Positions 1 to 9,898 are shown, counted from the stretch's first letter. The stretch: DNA of 64,000 nt from Xanthobacteraceae bacterium (GCA_029239875.1 JARBUD010000004.1:62001-126000), one strand, 5' to 3'. Numbers and translations: made by a program. The notes: generated by a model not told the origin, from the letters alone.

Positions 1-499
1 TGTCCTTCGGCTTCTTCGGCGGCGCGGGGGCGGGCTTCGCCTGCGCCTGCTGCTCGGGCTTGGGCTGGTCCTGCTTAGGCTCCGGCGGCTTGGCGGCGAG
101 CGATTCGGCCGGCTTGGGCGGCGCCGGCTCGGGCTTGGCCTGCGCCTGCGCGGCCGCCGGCTTGGGCTCGGGCGGCTTGTTCTCGGCCGGCGGGGGCGGC
201 GGCGGCGCGGACTGCTCGTTGGCCGCCTTCACCTCGGGCTTCTTGTCGTCGACCTTGGCGTCGATCTGCTCCGGCGGCTTAGGGGTGTCGCCGGTCTTCT
301 CGACGATGGGCTTGGGAGCCTCTTTCTTCGGGGCGTCCTTCTTACCGGCCATCATCTTCGTCATCTCCGCGTCGGAGACGATGTCGATCGGCATGGACTC
401 CGGCATCGGCTCGAAGGGCGCGGCCGAGGAGAAGGAGACCAGCATGAAGCCGAGGAGACCGGCGTGAAGGGCGGCCGAAGAGACGAGACCCGCGCGCAT
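1..499 (-). CDS. tolA: TolA, N-terminal part (cut by window edge)
   Basis: Inner-membrane/periplasmic linker of the Tol-Pal envelope system, which couples the TolQR proton-driven motor to TolB/Pal during outer-membrane constriction. The ATG at 497-499 lies 5 bp after the tolR stop. Residues about 5-27 form a single membrane anchor; they are followed by MPIDIVSDAEMTKMM, a typical TolA/TonB-like start of the periplasmic part, and then a long Lys/Pro/Ala/Glu-rich linker (KKDAPKKEAPKP, proline runs) that continues to the window edge. The C-terminal globular domain, and the expected tolB and pal, lie outside the window. The assignment rests on order (tolQ-tolR-tolA) plus composition; the low-complexity linker alone would not be specific. 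Confidence 0.88.
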   Translation of the reverse strand, partial: MRAGLVSSAALHAGLLGFMLVSFSSAAPFEPMPESMPIDIVSDAEMTKMMAGKKDAPKKEAPKPIVEKTGDTPKPPEQIDAKVDDKKPEVKAANEQSAPPPPPPAENKPPEPKPAAAQAQAKPEPAPPKPAESLAAKPPEPKQDQPKPEQQAQAKPAPAPPKKPKD

Positions 500-504
500 G
501 TCGC

Positions 505-960
505 TCAGCCCCCCTGCTCGACTTCGGAAACGAGGGCGACGCGCTTGAAGCCGGCGCCGGACAGGCGGCCCATCACCTTCATGACGGCGCCGTAGTCGAC
601 GGCCTTGTCGCCGCGCACGAAGATGCGCTCGTCATAACCGGCCTTGGCGATGGCCTGCAGCTTCGGCACCAGTTCCTCGACCGGAATCTCGCTGTCCTGC
701 AGGTACACTTGCCCCTGGCCGTTGATCGAGATGACCAGCGGCTCGTGGTCCTGCGAAACAGCCTGGGCCTGCGTCTGCGGCAGGTCGAGCGGCACGCCGA
801 CGGTGAGCATCGGTGCGGCGACCATGAAGATGATGAGCAGCACGAGCATCACGTCGACCATCGGCGTGACGTTGATCTCGGACATGACGGCGCCGCCGCC
901 GCGACGGCGTGAGCGCCGCGACGTCCAACCGCCTCCGCTGCCTCCTGCGGACATCCCCAT
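505..960 (-). CDS. tolR: TolR/ExbD-family proton-motor protein
   Basis: Stator-like subunit that works with TolQ to use the proton motive force and energise TolA. The 151-aa product has an Arg-rich cytoplasmic N-terminus, then one membrane helix (about residues 33-50) opening with NVTPMVDVMLVLLIIFM; Asp36 in this motif corresponds to the conserved proton-carrying aspartate of ExbD/TolR. The rest is the periplasmic domain (about 60-148), ending FKRVALVSEVEQGG. The start at 960 is 3 bp after the tolQ stop; a second ATG two codons later (954) is possible. It sits in a tolQ-tolR-tolA run with gaps of 3 and 5 bp, so the three are surely cotranscribed. Length is normal for TolR. Confidence 0.95.
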   Translation of the reverse strand: MGMSAGGSGGGWTSRRSRRRGGGAVMSEINVTPMVDVMLVLLIIFMVAAPMLTVGVPLDLPQTQAQAVSQDHEPLVISINGQGQVYLQDSEIPVEELVPKLQAIAKAGYDERIFVRGDKAVDYGAVMKVMGRLSGAGFKRVALVSEVEQGG

Positions 961-963
961 TCG

Positions 964-1824
964 TCAGCCCCGTTCGTCGATCTGGCGGGACAGGATGGCC
1001 GAGAACTCGTCGGCGAAGCCTTCGAGCCGAGCCGCCTGCCGGTTCACCTGCGACACGAACTTGTTATAGAAAATCGTCGCCGGAATGGCGGCGATGAGGC
1101 CGATTGCCGTCGCGAAAAGGGCTTCCGCGATGCCCGGCGCCACCACCGCGAGGCTCGTGTTCTTCGAGGCGGCAATCGACTGGAACGAGGTCATGATGCC
1201 CCACACCGTGCCGAACAGGCCGATGAAGGGGCCGGCCGAGCCGACGGTCGCCAGCACCAGCAGCCGGCTCTCCAGCCGCTCCACCTCGCGGGCGATGGTG
1301 ACGTCCATCACCTTGTCGAGGCGCTGCGTGAGGCCGGCGAGCGAGCGGGCCCCGCCCTCATAGGAGCGCTTCCACTCGCGCATGGCGGCTACGAAGATCG
1401 CGGCCATGGCGTGGTTGGGGCGCGTGGACAGCGAGCGGTACAGCTCTTCGAGGCTCTGGCCGGACCAGAACGTGCTCTCGAACCGGTCCATCTGCCGCTT
1501 CATGCGCTGGAACAGGATGGTCTTGTCGATGATGATCGCCCACACCCAGATCGATGCCAGCACGAGGCCGAGCATGACGAACTTCACCACCAGATGGGCC
1601 TGCAGGAACAGGCCGATCAGCGACAGGTCGGCGGTTCCGCCGATGGCGCCGGTCGACGCCGACATGCCGGGAGGCGCGGGCACGGCGGACGGCGCCTCGA
1701 CCTGCGGCGTGGGCGCCGCCTGGGAGGGCGCAGCCTGGGGCGCGGGCGACGTCTGGGCATGGGCGAACGACGCTGAGGCCGCGAGGAACAGTACCGCCGC
1801 GAATAGGAGCTTCTTCAGCGTCAT
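964..1824 (-). CDS. tolQ: TolQ/ExbB-family proton-channel protein
   Basis: Polytopic motor subunit of Tol-Pal (MotA/TolQ/ExbB family). I start it at the ATG at 1824 (286 aa) because AGGA lies 7 nt upstream; the reading frame stays open to 1995 but that extension is Arg-rich and unlike the family. Residues 1-28 look like a cleavable signal peptide (MTLKKLLFAAVLFLAASASFAHA), followed by a Pro/Ala/Gln spacer and then the core: first helix about 72-95, then the paired C-terminal helices around GSAGPFIGLFGTVWGIMTSF and AEALFATAIGLIAAIPA, the proton-path signature of the family. The signal peptide and spacer are more ExbB-like than enterobacterial TolQ; the adjacent ybgC, tolR and tolA decide for TolQ. 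Confidence 0.92.
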   Translation of the reverse strand: MTLKKLLFAAVLFLAASASFAHAQTSPAPQAAPSQAAPTPQVEAPSAVPAPPGMSASTGAIGGTADLSLIGLFLQAHLVVKFVMLGLVLASIWVWAIIIDKTILFQRMKRQMDRFESTFWSGQSLEELYRSLSTRPNHAMAAIFVAAMREWKRSYEGGARSLAGLTQRLDKVMDVTIAREVERLESRLLVLATVGSAGPFIGLFGTVWGIMTSFQSIAASKNTSLAVVAPGIAEALFATAIGLIAAIPATIFYNKFVSQVNRQAARLEGFADEFSAILSRQIDERG

Positions 1825-2063
1825 TAGGTAATCCTGCCAGTCACAATGGGTCGCAGTGCTACCGCGCATCAGCCGCCGTTGGCAGCGAATGCCCTGCACA
1901 GCTGCTGTGGGGACGCATCGGCCATCAACAGACCGATCCTGTCCAAACTTGGGCGATCGGCGCTGGACCGCGCCCGCAGCCGTCAAACACAACACCCGAT
2001 TAGGGTTAATACCCAGTTAGCGTTGCCGCATCGCAACAGCATGACGATAGGTGGCAGGACGTC

Positions 2064-2579
2064 TCACGCGCCGGCCGGCGGCGCTTCGTTGAGCGCGGCG
2101 CTCATCGCCTTGCGCAGCGCGTCCGGAATCCGCCGCGCCCGCCCCTGAGCGACGAAGGCGACCTTGACCTTGCCCTCGACGAGCAGGTCGTCGCCGCGCT
2201 TGACCTTCTGCGACAGGGTGATGGAGGCGCCGGCGACTTCGACGGGCGAGGTGTGGACCTCCAGCACGTCGTCGATGCGCGCCGGCTTGACGAACTGCAG
2301 CTCCATCGAGCGCACCACGAAGGCGAAGCCCGGCGCCTCGGCCAGCGCCTCGCCGAACAGTTCGCCCTGCACCACGCCGATCAGGCGCAGATGGTCGGAG
2401 CGGGCGCGTTCCATGAACTTCAGGTAGTTGGCGTGATAGACGATGCCCGAGAAGTCGGTGTCCTCGTAATAGACCCGCACGGGCAGCACATGGCCGCCCG
2501 GCACCAGCCTTCCGGCGAGGTGCAGGAAGGGATCGGACTTCAGGACATCGGGGGAGAGCGGATCGGGGCGGTCGTTCAT
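2064..2579 (-). CDS. ybgC: Tol-Pal-associated acyl-CoA thioesterase YbgC
   Basis: Small hotdog-fold acyl-CoA thioesterase that hydrolyses acyl-CoA and is classically the first gene of the tol-pal cluster. The 171-aa form from the ATG at 2579 carries the 4-hydroxybenzoyl-CoA thioesterase signature RVYYEDTDFSGIVYHANYLK (about residues 35-54), with the catalytic Asp in YEDTDFSG. An ATG four codons earlier (2591) is possible; the frame continues to 2975, but that part overlaps the terminator and the next gene and looks spurious. There are 239 bp between it and tolQ, so tolQ may have its own promoter. The cytosolic role next to Tol-Pal suggests a link to phospholipid metabolism; that is family knowledge. 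Confidence 0.9.
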   Translation of the reverse strand: MNDRPDPLSPDVLKSDPFLHLAGRLVPGGHVLPVRVYYEDTDFSGIVYHANYLKFMERARSDHLRLIGVVQGELFGEALAEAPGFAFVVRSMELQFVKPARIDDVLEVHTSPVEVAGASITLSQKVKRGDDLLVEGKVKVAFVAQGRARRIPDALRKAMSAALNEAPPAGA

Positions 2580-2608
2580 GGCGCCCGTCATAGACGAGAG
2601 CGCGGCGC

Positions 2609-2646
2609 AAAAAAAGAACCGCGCCCCTCTCTCGAAGGGCGCGGCC
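2609..2646 (-). terminator. Rho-independent terminator of the DUF2852 gene
   Basis: Read on the minus strand, CCGCGCCC and GGGGCGCGG form a GC stem around TTCGAGAGA, followed by TTCTTTTTTT. It lies 18 bp after the DUF2852 stop and 30 bp before the ybgC start, so ybgC and tolQRA must start from a promoter in or just beyond this short gap. Confidence 0.75.
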
Positions 2647-2664
2647 CGGAAACCTATGGAAGGC

Positions 2665-3093
2665 TCAGTTCTGCGGGTCGGGGCGGGTGTCCGCCGAACC
2701 CTCCGGCGCAGGCGCCGGGCGGTTGCGGCGCTCGGCCATGAACTGGTCGAACTCGGCCTTGTCCTTGGCCTGACGCAGGCGGTCGAGGAAGCCCCTGAAT
2801 TCCTTCTGCTCGTCCTCGAGGCGACGCAGCGTCTCCTCGCGATACTCGTCAAAGGCGCGGTTGCCGCTCGGCGCGAAACCACGGCCGAAGCGACCGCCGA
2901 AGTTGCGGAAGGCTTCCGCGCCTTCCTCCTGCCAGCGGCCGAAGCCGCGACGCGAGCCACAGAACATCCGTCCACTCCCTATCGAAAAGGCCAGGATCGC
3001 CAGACCCAGCGGCCACCAGGCCATGAAGCCGAGGACCGTGAGCGCGATCCAGGCCGGCTTGCCGTAACTGTCGAGCTTTTGCGCGAGCTCCAT
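2665..3093 (-). CDS. DUF2852 family membrane-anchored protein
   Basis: Uncharacterised alphaproteobacterial family. I start at the ATG at 3093 because AGGAG lies 9 nt upstream; the ATG two codons earlier is too close to that site. The 142-aa product begins MELAQKLDSYGKPAWIALTVLGF and has one clear hydrophobic stretch (about residues 13-36, rich in Trp, Leu, Gly), then an RGFGRW region and a charged, probably helical segment (FDEYREETLRRLEDEQKEFRGFLDRLRQAKDKAEF is the region, about 80-115) ending in a Pro-rich tail. The topology suggests a small inner-membrane protein with a cytoplasmic coiled part. It has its own terminator. Function unknown. Confidence 0.8.
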   Translation of the reverse strand: MELAQKLDSYGKPAWIALTVLGFMAWWPLGLAILAFSIGSGRMFCGSRRGFGRWQEEGAEAFRNFGGRFGRGFAPSGNRAFDEYREETLRRLEDEQKEFRGFLDRLRQAKDKAEFDQFMAERRNRPAPAPEGSADTRPDPQN

Positions 3094-3218
3094 AGGCATC
3101 CGCTCCTGGGTCAGCCGCGCGGCCACCTGACCACACGGGTTAATGTTAATCACATTTACATAGGTAAGGACGGGGCGCCGGCTTGTCAAGAAGCGTCGGT
3201 CGAAATCGGAAAAGGCGC

Positions 3219-3851
3219 TCAGTTTGTCGGCGCGCCCAAGCCTCTCAGATAGACGAGGAATGCGGCCTCAAGGAGGTCGTCCGGCGTCATGGGCAGCTTG
3301 CGGCGGGAGCCGTCGGCGCGGCCGAACAGCGAGGCGACCCCATGCGCCAGCGCCCAGGTGTGCAGCGCCACCATCAAAGCCGGCGGGCGCCCCGCGGCCG
3401 GCATGGTGGCGACCAGCACTTCCGCCGCGTCGCGCAGCACGCCGAAGGCGCGCTGGCCGGCCTGGTCGAGCGCGGGATGCGCCTCTATCGGCAGGCCGGA
3501 TTCGAACATAGCGACATATTCGGCCGAATGCAGGCGGGCGAAGTCGAGATAGGCGCGACCCATGCGCTCGAAGGCTTCCGCCGGCGCCGGTTTGCCATCG
3601 TTCCAGCCGGCCTGCAGCACCTTGGTGAACTGCTCGAAGCCTTCCGCCGCCACCGCCGCGATGAGTTCGTCGCGGTCGCGGAAATGCCGGTAGGGCGCGG
3701 CCGGACTGACCCCGGCACGGCGCGCCGCCTCGGCGAAGGTGGCGCCGGCGGTGCCCTTCTCGGCGATCAGGTCGAGCGCCGCCTTCATCAGGGCTTCCCG
3801 CAGGTTGCCGTGATGATAGCCGCGGGATTCGCCGTTGCGGGACCAACTCAT
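3219..3851 (-). CDS. TetR/AcrR family transcriptional regulator
   Basis: DNA-binding repressor of 210 aa from the ATG at 3851. The N-terminal helix-turn-helix is clear: YHHGNLREALMKAALDLI, then GTAGATFAEAARRAGVSPAAPYRHFRDRDELIAAV (region about residues 12-62), the classic TetR layout ending in the PYRHF recognition-helix motif. The C-terminal half resembles the WHG-type TetR ligand domain (FARLHSAEYVAMFESGLP). It lies 43 bp after ruvB on the same strand and could be read through from the ruv operon, but nothing here identifies a target. The open frame continues upstream into ruvB; that extension has no TetR character. Confidence 0.88.
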   Translation of the reverse strand: MSWSRNGESRGYHHGNLREALMKAALDLIAEKGTAGATFAEAARRAGVSPAAPYRHFRDRDELIAAVAAEGFEQFTKVLQAGWNDGKPAPAEAFERMGRAYLDFARLHSAEYVAMFESGLPIEAHPALDQAGQRAFGVLRDAAEVLVATMPAAGRPPALMVALHTWALAHGVASLFGRADGSRRKLPMTPDDLLEAAFLVYLRGLGAPTN

Positions 3852-3894
3852 GTGAAGGGGACTTACATCAGGTGGAGGCCGGCGTCGATGGCCG

Positions 3895-4932
3895 CTACTT
3901 CTCGCCCTGGTCGAACAGCGGCATCTGGTTGGTGCTGGAAGGCACGGCGAGGCCGAGATGCTTGAAGGCATGGGCGGTCAGCATGCGCCCGCGCGGCGTG
4001 CGCTGGAGGAAACCCTGCTGCACCAGATAGGGCTCGATGATCTCCTCGATCGCGTCGCGCGGCTCGGAGAGCGCGGCGGCGATGGTCTCCACCCCCACCG
4101 GCCCGCCGCCATAGTTCATGGCGATCACCGAAAGATAGCGCCGGTCCATCTGGTCGAGCCCGGCGCCGTCGACTTCGAGATGACCGAGGGCATGGTCGGC
4201 CGCCGCCCGGTCGATGACGTCCTTGCCGGCGACGAGGGCGAAGTCGCGTACCCGACGCAGCAGCCGCCCAGCGATGCGCGGCGTGCCGCGTGCCCGGCGG
4301 GCGATCTCGCGCGCGCCGTCCTTCGCAATGGGGATGCCCAGCACCCGCGCGCCGCGGGTGACCACCAGTTCCAGCTCATCGACGGTGTAGAAGTTCAGCC
4401 GGATCGGGATGCCGAAGCGGTCGCGCAGCGGCGTGGTGAGCAGGCCCGAGCGCGTGGTGGCACCCACGAGCGTGAATTTGGAAAGCTGGATCTTCACCGA
4501 GCGCGCCGCCGGCCCCTCGCCGATGATGAGGTCGAGTTCGTAATCCTCCATCGCAGGATAAAGGATCTCCTCCACCGCCGGGTTGAGCCGGTGGATCTCG
4601 TCGATGAAGAGCACGTCGCGCTCTTCGAGATTGGTCAGCAGCGCCGCGAGGTCACCGGCCTTGGCGATCACCGGGCCGGAGGTGGCGCGGAAGCCGACGC
4701 CGAGCTCGCGGGCCACGATCTGGGCCAGGGTGGTCTTGCCGAGCCCCGGCGGGCCGACGAACAGCACATGGTCGAGCGCCTCGCCCCGCGTCTTCGCTGC
4801 CCGGATGAAGACGTCGAGATTGGCGCGCGCCTGCTCCTGCCCGACGAATTCGGCGAGCGTCTGCGGCCGCAGCGAGGCCTCCGCGAGGTCCTCCTCGCGC
4901 TTGTCCGGGGTGACGAGGCGCTTGGTGTTCAT
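3895..4932 (-). CDS. ruvB: Holliday junction branch migration ATPase RuvB
   Basis: Hexameric AAA+ motor that with RuvA drives branch migration of Holliday junctions in recombinational repair. 345 aa, the usual length. It has the Walker [10 protein letters not shown] (around residues 61-69), Walker B LFIDEIHR, sensor region [18 protein letters not shown] and the C-terminal winged-helix DNA-binding part ([28 protein letters not shown] is the region, GRMLTAHAF near the end). Its ATG overlaps the stop of the upstream small membrane gene by 4 nt (ATGA), so translation is probably coupled. Confidence 0.98.
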   Translation of the reverse strand: MNTKRLVTPDKREEDLAEASLRPQTLAEFVGQEQARANLDVFIRAAKTRGEALDHVLFVGPPGLGKTTLAQIVARELGVGFRATSGPVIAKAGDLAALLTNLEERDVLFIDEIHRLNPAVEEILYPAMEDYELDLIIGEGPAARSVKIQLSKFTLVGATTRSGLLTTPLRDRFGIPIRLNFYTVDELELVVTRGARVLGIPIAKDGAREIARRARGTPRIAGRLLRRVRDFALVAGKDVIDRAAADHALGHLEVDGAGLDQMDRRYLSVIAMNYGGGPVGVETIAAALSEPRDAIEEIIEPYLVQQGFLQRTPRGRMLTAHAFKHLGLAVPSSTNQMPLFDQGEK

Positions 4933-5381
4933 CGCGCCGCTCCCTCGTCACGCGCGGGGAAGATTCCCCCCGCGATCAGCACGCTGGTGACGAGGGCGAT
5001 CGCCGCCGCGATGATCGGGGCGAGCAACATGGCGCGCTGCTGGAACAGGGTGCGATACTCATGGAAGTCGAAGGACACGGCGATGACGCCGAGCGGCAAC
5101 AGCGCCACGATCACCACGGCCGCGATCACGAACAGTCGCGAGCGCGCCGTGAAGGACAGGGCGAACGCGCAGATGCCGGCCGCCAGGCCGCCCGGCACCA
5201 CCGCGATCGCGGCATAGCCGGCCGAGGTCGCGCTGTGCAGCAGCCGCTCGGCCGTGAGGACGGCAAGGATCGCCCCGCCATAGGCGAAGATCATCGCCGG
5301 GATGCGCGCCTGCCACGTCCAGCGGCGGCTCTCGGTGCCGCCACCGCGACGTGCCCGCGCGGTGGTGAAGCGCAGCATCAT
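4929..5381 (-). CDS. Uncharacterised membrane protein lodged between ruvA and ruvB
   Basis: 150-aa protein of unknown function. The sequence shows an Arg-rich cytoplasmic N-terminus ([15 protein letters not shown]) and about four hydrophobic helices: [58 protein letters not shown] and [20 protein letters not shown]. It overlaps ruvA upstream and ruvB downstream by 4 nt each (ATGA junctions), so it is translated as an integral part of the ruv operon. A second in-frame ATG follows immediately (5378). I recognise no family motif; a role in recombination is suggested only by its position. Confidence 0.78.
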   Translation of the reverse strand: MMLRFTTARARRGGGTESRRWTWQARIPAMIFAYGGAILAVLTAERLLHSATSAGYAAIAVVPGGLAAGICAFALSFTARSRLFVIAAVVIVALLPLGVIAVSFDFHEYRTLFQQRAMLLAPIIAAAIALVTSVLIAGGIFPARDEGAAR

Positions 5382-5995
5382 CGCGCGAGTTCCTTGAGCC
5401 CGAGGCGGATGAGCCAGGCGGTGTCCGCCCCCTCCCCGGCCTCGCGCAGAGCGGCAGCCACGGCGGCGCTCGCCTGGATCTGCGCATAGCCGAGATTGAC
5501 CAGCGCCGAGACCGCGTCCGCCACCGGTGCGGGCGCATGGCGTTCTTCGATCTGCGCGGCGAGGCCGGCCACCGCCGGATCGACGTCGGCGAAGCCCGGT
5601 GCCTTGTCCTTGAGCTCGGCGACGATGCGGGCGGCGACCTTCGGGCCGACGCCATTGGCGCGTGCCACCATCGCCCGGTCGCCCAGCGCCACCGCATTGG
5701 CGAGCTCGGAAGGCGAAAGCACGGAGAGCACGGACAGCGCCACCTTGGCGCCGACGCCCTGCACGTTCTGTAGCAGAGTGAACCACGCCTTCTCCGCCGG
5801 ACTGGCGAAGCCGTAGAGGCGGATCATGTCCTCGCGCACGAAGGTCTCGATGAACAGCGTCGCCGCCTCGCCGGGCGACGGCAGCTGCTGCAGGGTGCGC
5901 GCGGAGCAGTGCACGAGATAGCCGACGCCCTGCACGTCGAGGATCACATGGTCCTCGACGTAGCTGTCGACGATGCCCTTCAGCTTGCCGATCAT
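5378..5995 (-). CDS. ruvA: Holliday junction DNA helicase subunit RuvA
   Basis: Tetrameric junction-binding subunit that loads RuvB on Holliday junctions. 205 aa; it begins [26 protein letters not shown], the conserved OB-fold domain I, followed by the helix-hairpin-helix domain II ([20 protein letters not shown] and [16 protein letters not shown]), and a C-terminal domain III (about 155-203) separated by an Ala/Pro-containing linker, which contacts RuvB. The start overlaps the ruvC stop by 4 nt. Order ruvC-ruvA-(membrane protein)-ruvB on one strand. Confidence 0.97.
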   Translation of the reverse strand: MIGKLKGIVDSYVEDHVILDVQGVGYLVHCSARTLQQLPSPGEAATLFIETFVREDMIRLYGFASPAEKAWFTLLQNVQGVGAKVALSVLSVLSPSELANAVALGDRAMVARANGVGPKVAARIVAELKDKAPGFADVDPAVAGLAAQIEERHAPAPVADAVSALVNLGYAQIQASAAVAAALREAGEGADTAWLIRLGLKELAR

Positions 5996-6531
5996 CGCGC
6001 CGCCACCTTGAGCGTCACCTTCTCCGCGAATCTGGCCTTCACCTGCGCCATGCCACGATGCTGGGCGTGGGTGACCGCGACGGCAAGCGCATCGGCGGCG
6101 TCGTCGGTGGTGAAGTCCGCCTTGGGCATCAGCACCTTGATCATCATGCGTATCTGCGCCTTGTCGGCACGGCCGGCGCCGACCACGGTCTTCTTCACCA
6201 GGAGGGCGGCATATTCGGCGACCGGAACGCCGGCCAGCGCCGGGGTGAGCATCACCACGCCGCGCGCCTGGCCGAGCTTCAGCGTCGAGGCCGGGTTCAT
6301 GTTGACGAAGGTCTCCTCCACCGCCGCCTCATCCGGCGCGTGGGCGCTGATCACGCGGACCAGCTCGGTGTGGAGAAAGGCGAGGCGCGCGGCGAGATCG
6401 TCGTCCTCGGGCGGCATGACCGTGCCGCAGGCGATGAAGGAAAGCTTCGTTCCGACGGCCTCGATCACCCCCCAGCCGGTGCGGCGGAGGCCGGGATCAA
6501 GCCCGACGATGCGAATCGGAGACGGCTCCAT
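5992..6531 (-). CDS. ruvC: Holliday junction resolvase RuvC
   Basis: Dimeric endonuclease that resolves Holliday junctions. I start at the ATG at 6531 (179 aa) because [21 protein letters not shown] matches the family N-terminus; the open frame to 6597 adds an unrelated Arg-rich stretch. The first catalytic acid is Asp12 in GLDPG; the others expected are in AAVEETFVN (Glu) and [16 protein letters not shown] (Asp near the C-terminus). First gene of the ruv operon; a palindromic repeat follows upstream at 6657. Confidence 0.96.
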   Translation of the reverse strand: MEPSPIRIVGLDPGLRRTGWGVIEAVGTKLSFIACGTVMPPEDDDLAARLAFLHTELVRVISAHAPDEAAVEETFVNMNPASTLKLGQARGVVMLTPALAGVPVAEYAALLVKKTVVGAGRADKAQIRMMIKVLMPKADFTTDDAADALAVAVTHAQHRGMAQVKARFAEKVTLKVAAR

Positions 6532-6656
6532 GGGTACAGTGCGTACCCGAACAAAGGACGAACGCCTAGGCCACACCGCCCCGATCCGCCCTGACATCGG
6601 GGCGGAGGGCGAACATGGTTAACGGGTGATGAAGAGGGTGGCTGTCCCACAAAGCC

Positions 6657-6763
6657 CCTCATCCTGAGGTGCGAGCGCAGCGAGCCTCGAAGGATGCTCG
6701 CCTCGCGCGCCCGGACGAGCATCCTTCGAGGCCCGGCCCATGGCGGGGCACCTCAGGATGAGG
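6657..6763. repeat. Family-A palindromic repeat, copy 1
   Basis: A 107-bp imperfect palindrome bounded by CCTCATCCTGAGG and CCTCAGGATGAGG. Each arm has an inner block, CCTCGAAGGATG and its complement CATCCTTCGAGG, and a small hairpin of its own: GCGAGCGCAGCGAGC in the left arm and a GCCCGGCC...GGGGC hairpin in the right. Four more copies occur in this window (37991, 40423, 43292, 49181). Non-coding, between ruvC and the aldo/keto reductase. Confidence 0.9.
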
Positions 6764-6801
6764 TTCATCGAGAGGTGCCGGCCGATGGCGGAAACGCAGC
6801 C

Positions 6802-7818
<1,017 letters not shown>

Positions 7819-7922
7819 GGCGGTTCTCCATTGCGCTGGCGCCGGAGCATGGCCGGCGGGATGAAGCGAGATATGGCGCGAAACCCCCTGTTCGATAATA
7901 TGGCCATGTCTGAATGAACCGT

Positions 7923-7932
7923 TCGGAATTCC
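7923..7932. promoter_or_regulatory. Candidate LysR operator (perfect 10-bp palindrome)
   Basis: CGGAATTCCG, a perfect palindrome inside GTTCGGAATTCCGTAC, ends only 5 bp before the LysR start codon and about 105 bp upstream of the divergent aldo/keto reductase start. Its place in the divergent spacer suits autorepression by LysR. No binding is shown; the call rests on symmetry and position. Confidence 0.35.
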
Positions 7933-7937
7933 GTACA

Positions 7938-8843
7938 ATGGCCGTGCCCGACCTTTCACTGCTCGATTTCTTCGTCGCCGTGGCCCGCCACCGCAGCTTT
8001 CGCCACGCGGCGAAGGAGCGTGGCGTCTCCGCCTCCACCCTGAGCGAAGCGCTGCGCCGGCTGGAGGAGCAACTCGGCGTCCGGCTGATGAACCGCACCA
8101 CGCGCAGCGTAACGCTGACCGAGGCGGGCCGCCGCCTGTTCGACCGGCTGGTGCCGGCGCTCTCGGAGGTCGGCGAGGCGCTCGACGAGGTCAACCATTT
8201 CCGCGACACACCGATGGGCACGCTGCGCCTCAACGTGCCGACGCCCGTAGCGCGAGGGGCGCTGGCGTCGTTACTGCCGGATTTCCTCGCCGCCTATCCG
8301 GAGCTGACGGTGGAAGTGCACATAGACGAGCGTTTCGTCGACGTGGTCGAGGGCGGCTTCGACGCCGGGGCGCGCTATGGCGAGAGCCTGGCGCAGGACA
8401 TGATCGCCATTCCGCTCGGCCCGCCCCAGCGCTACGGCGTCTATGCCTCGCCTGCCTATCTCGCCCGCCACGGCACGCCGCGCGTGCCCGAGGACCTCCT
8501 GGACCATCGCTGCATCCGCCACCGCTTCACCAGCGGCGCCGTGCTGCCCTGGGAGTTCGAGAAGGACGGACGGATGCTGCGGATCGAGCCCGGAGGACCG
8601 CTCATCAGCAACAGCATGGACGTGGAACTGCGCGCCGCCGCTGACGGCATCGGCGTCGCGATGAACTTCGCCGACTTCGCCACTCCGGCGGTGGAGAGCG
8701 GCGCCCTCGTTTCGCTGCTGGAGGACTGGCTGCCGCCCTTCGAGGGACCATTCCTCTATTATCCCAGCCGGCGCCACATGCCGGCGGCGCTCCGCGCCTT
8801 CGTCGACTTCGTGCGGGCGCGCAACGCTAGCGCCGGCCGCTGA
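7938..8843 (+). CDS. LysR family transcriptional regulator
   Basis: 301 aa from the ATG at 7938 (an earlier in-frame ATG at 7914 would add eight residues and read through the palindrome). The N-terminal winged HTH is typical: LSLLDFFVAVARHRSFRHAAKERGVSASTLSEALRRLEEQLG is the region (about residues 6-47), then LMNRTTRSVTLTEAGRRLF. The effector domain (about 90-295) contains GTLRLNVPTPVARGALASLLPDF and LDHRCIRHRF, resembling the CrgA/AaeR-like group. It is divergent from an aldo/keto reductase, the arrangement in which a LysR protein often controls its neighbour. Its last 17 bp overlap the end of the convergent EamA gene. Confidence 0.92.
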   Translation: MAVPDLSLLDFFVAVARHRSFRHAAKERGVSASTLSEALRRLEEQLGVRLMNRTTRSVTLTEAGRRLFDRLVPALSEVGEALDEVNHFRDTPMGTLRLNVPTPVARGALASLLPDFLAAYPELTVEVHIDERFVDVVEGGFDAGARYGESLAQDMIAIPLGPPQRYGVYASPAYLARHGTPRVPEDLLDHRCIRHRFTSGAVLPWEFEKDGRMLRIEPGGPLISNSMDVELRAAADGIGVAMNFADFATPAVESGALVSLLEDWLPPFEGPFLYYPSRRHMPAALRAFVDFVRARNASAGR

Positions 8844-9756
8844 AGGCGCCGCTCGCCAGCGTCACGCCGATGCCGGTCGCCACCACGCCGATGATCGCCG
8901 CCAGATCGGGATGCTCGCCCAGCGCCGGCACGGCGATGATGGCGGCGAGGGCCGGCACCAGCCCAGTGAAGGCGGCAGCGCGTGTGGAACCGAGCTTTTC
9001 GATGGCGATGCCGAAGGCGACCAGCGCCACCACGCCCGACAGCAGGCCCTGCATGAAAAGCTGGAACAGCACCTCGCGCACGTAGCCCTGCTGCAGCGCG
9101 TCGATCACGCCCGGCAGGCCGAAGGGGGTGAGGATCGCGATCGACCACACGCCGGTGAGCCCGACGATCTCGGTCGGCTTCATGCCGGTACGGCGGAAGG
9201 CGAGCGTATAGCCGGACCACATCAGCGCGCCGGTGAGCAGCAGCACATGGCCGCGCCAGGCGCCGTCCTCATGCGCCAGCACGCCGCGCCCACCCAGCGT
9301 GAGCACGCCCAGCGCAATGCAGATGAACCCGAGAGCCCGCATCCGGCCCAGCCGCTCGCGGAAGACGAAGACCGAGATCAGCGCCACGATCAGCGGCATG
9401 GTACCCGGCAGCAGCGGGCCGACATCGGCCGCCGGCACGAAGCGCATTGCGTTGGCGACGACGAGGAAGAAGATGCCGCCGGCACCCATGAAGCAGAGCA
9501 CGAAGGGGCCTAGCCCGCGCTTCGGCCACAGCCCGACGCGCCACCAGGCCGGCGCCAGTATCACCGCCGGTACCACGAAGCGCAGCCAGCCCACCGTCTC
9601 CGGCGGCAGATGGCCGTGCACCGCGTGGCGGGTGGAGACGATCCACGCGCCCCAGATCGACACGGCGAGCAGGGCGCAGCCTATGCCAATCGTGCGGTCG
9701 CGGAACGAGGGGTCCAGCGCGGCGCCGGCCGCGGCGGGGTGGATCGACTTTTCCAT
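8827..9756 (-). CDS. EamA/DMT superfamily transporter
   Basis: 309-aa inner-membrane exporter of the drug/metabolite transporter superfamily. It shows the ten-helix, two-repeat pattern: first repeat from IGCALLAVSIWGAWIVSTR through PLIVALISVFVFRERLGRMRALGFICIALGVL, second from LLLTGALMWSGYTLAFRR through the last helix AAIIGVVATGIGVTLASG. The RERLG motif at the end of the first repeat is a usual EamA feature. Substrate cannot be read from sequence. It is convergent with the LysR gene, overlapping its end by 17 bp. Confidence 0.9.
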   Translation of the reverse strand: MEKSIHPAAAGAALDPSFRDRTIGIGCALLAVSIWGAWIVSTRHAVHGHLPPETVGWLRFVVPAVILAPAWWRVGLWPKRGLGPFVLCFMGAGGIFFLVVANAMRFVPAADVGPLLPGTMPLIVALISVFVFRERLGRMRALGFICIALGVLTLGGRGVLAHEDGAWRGHVLLLTGALMWSGYTLAFRRTGMKPTEIVGLTGVWSIAILTPFGLPGVIDALQQGYVREVLFQLFMQGLLSGVVALVAFGIAIEKLGSTRAAAFTGLVPALAAIIAVPALGEHPDLAAIIGVVATGIGVTLASGAFSGRR

Positions 9757-9898
9757 CGGAGACCTAAGCGCCGCAGGCGCGCTCGAACGAGATGGCCGCG
9801 AAGCGGCATTTGAGGACTGATTTTGCGGGATGGTTTCTTTGCGCGCAAATGAGTTTTGGCGATGATTGCTTCAACACAAACGATGAAAGCCACGACCG

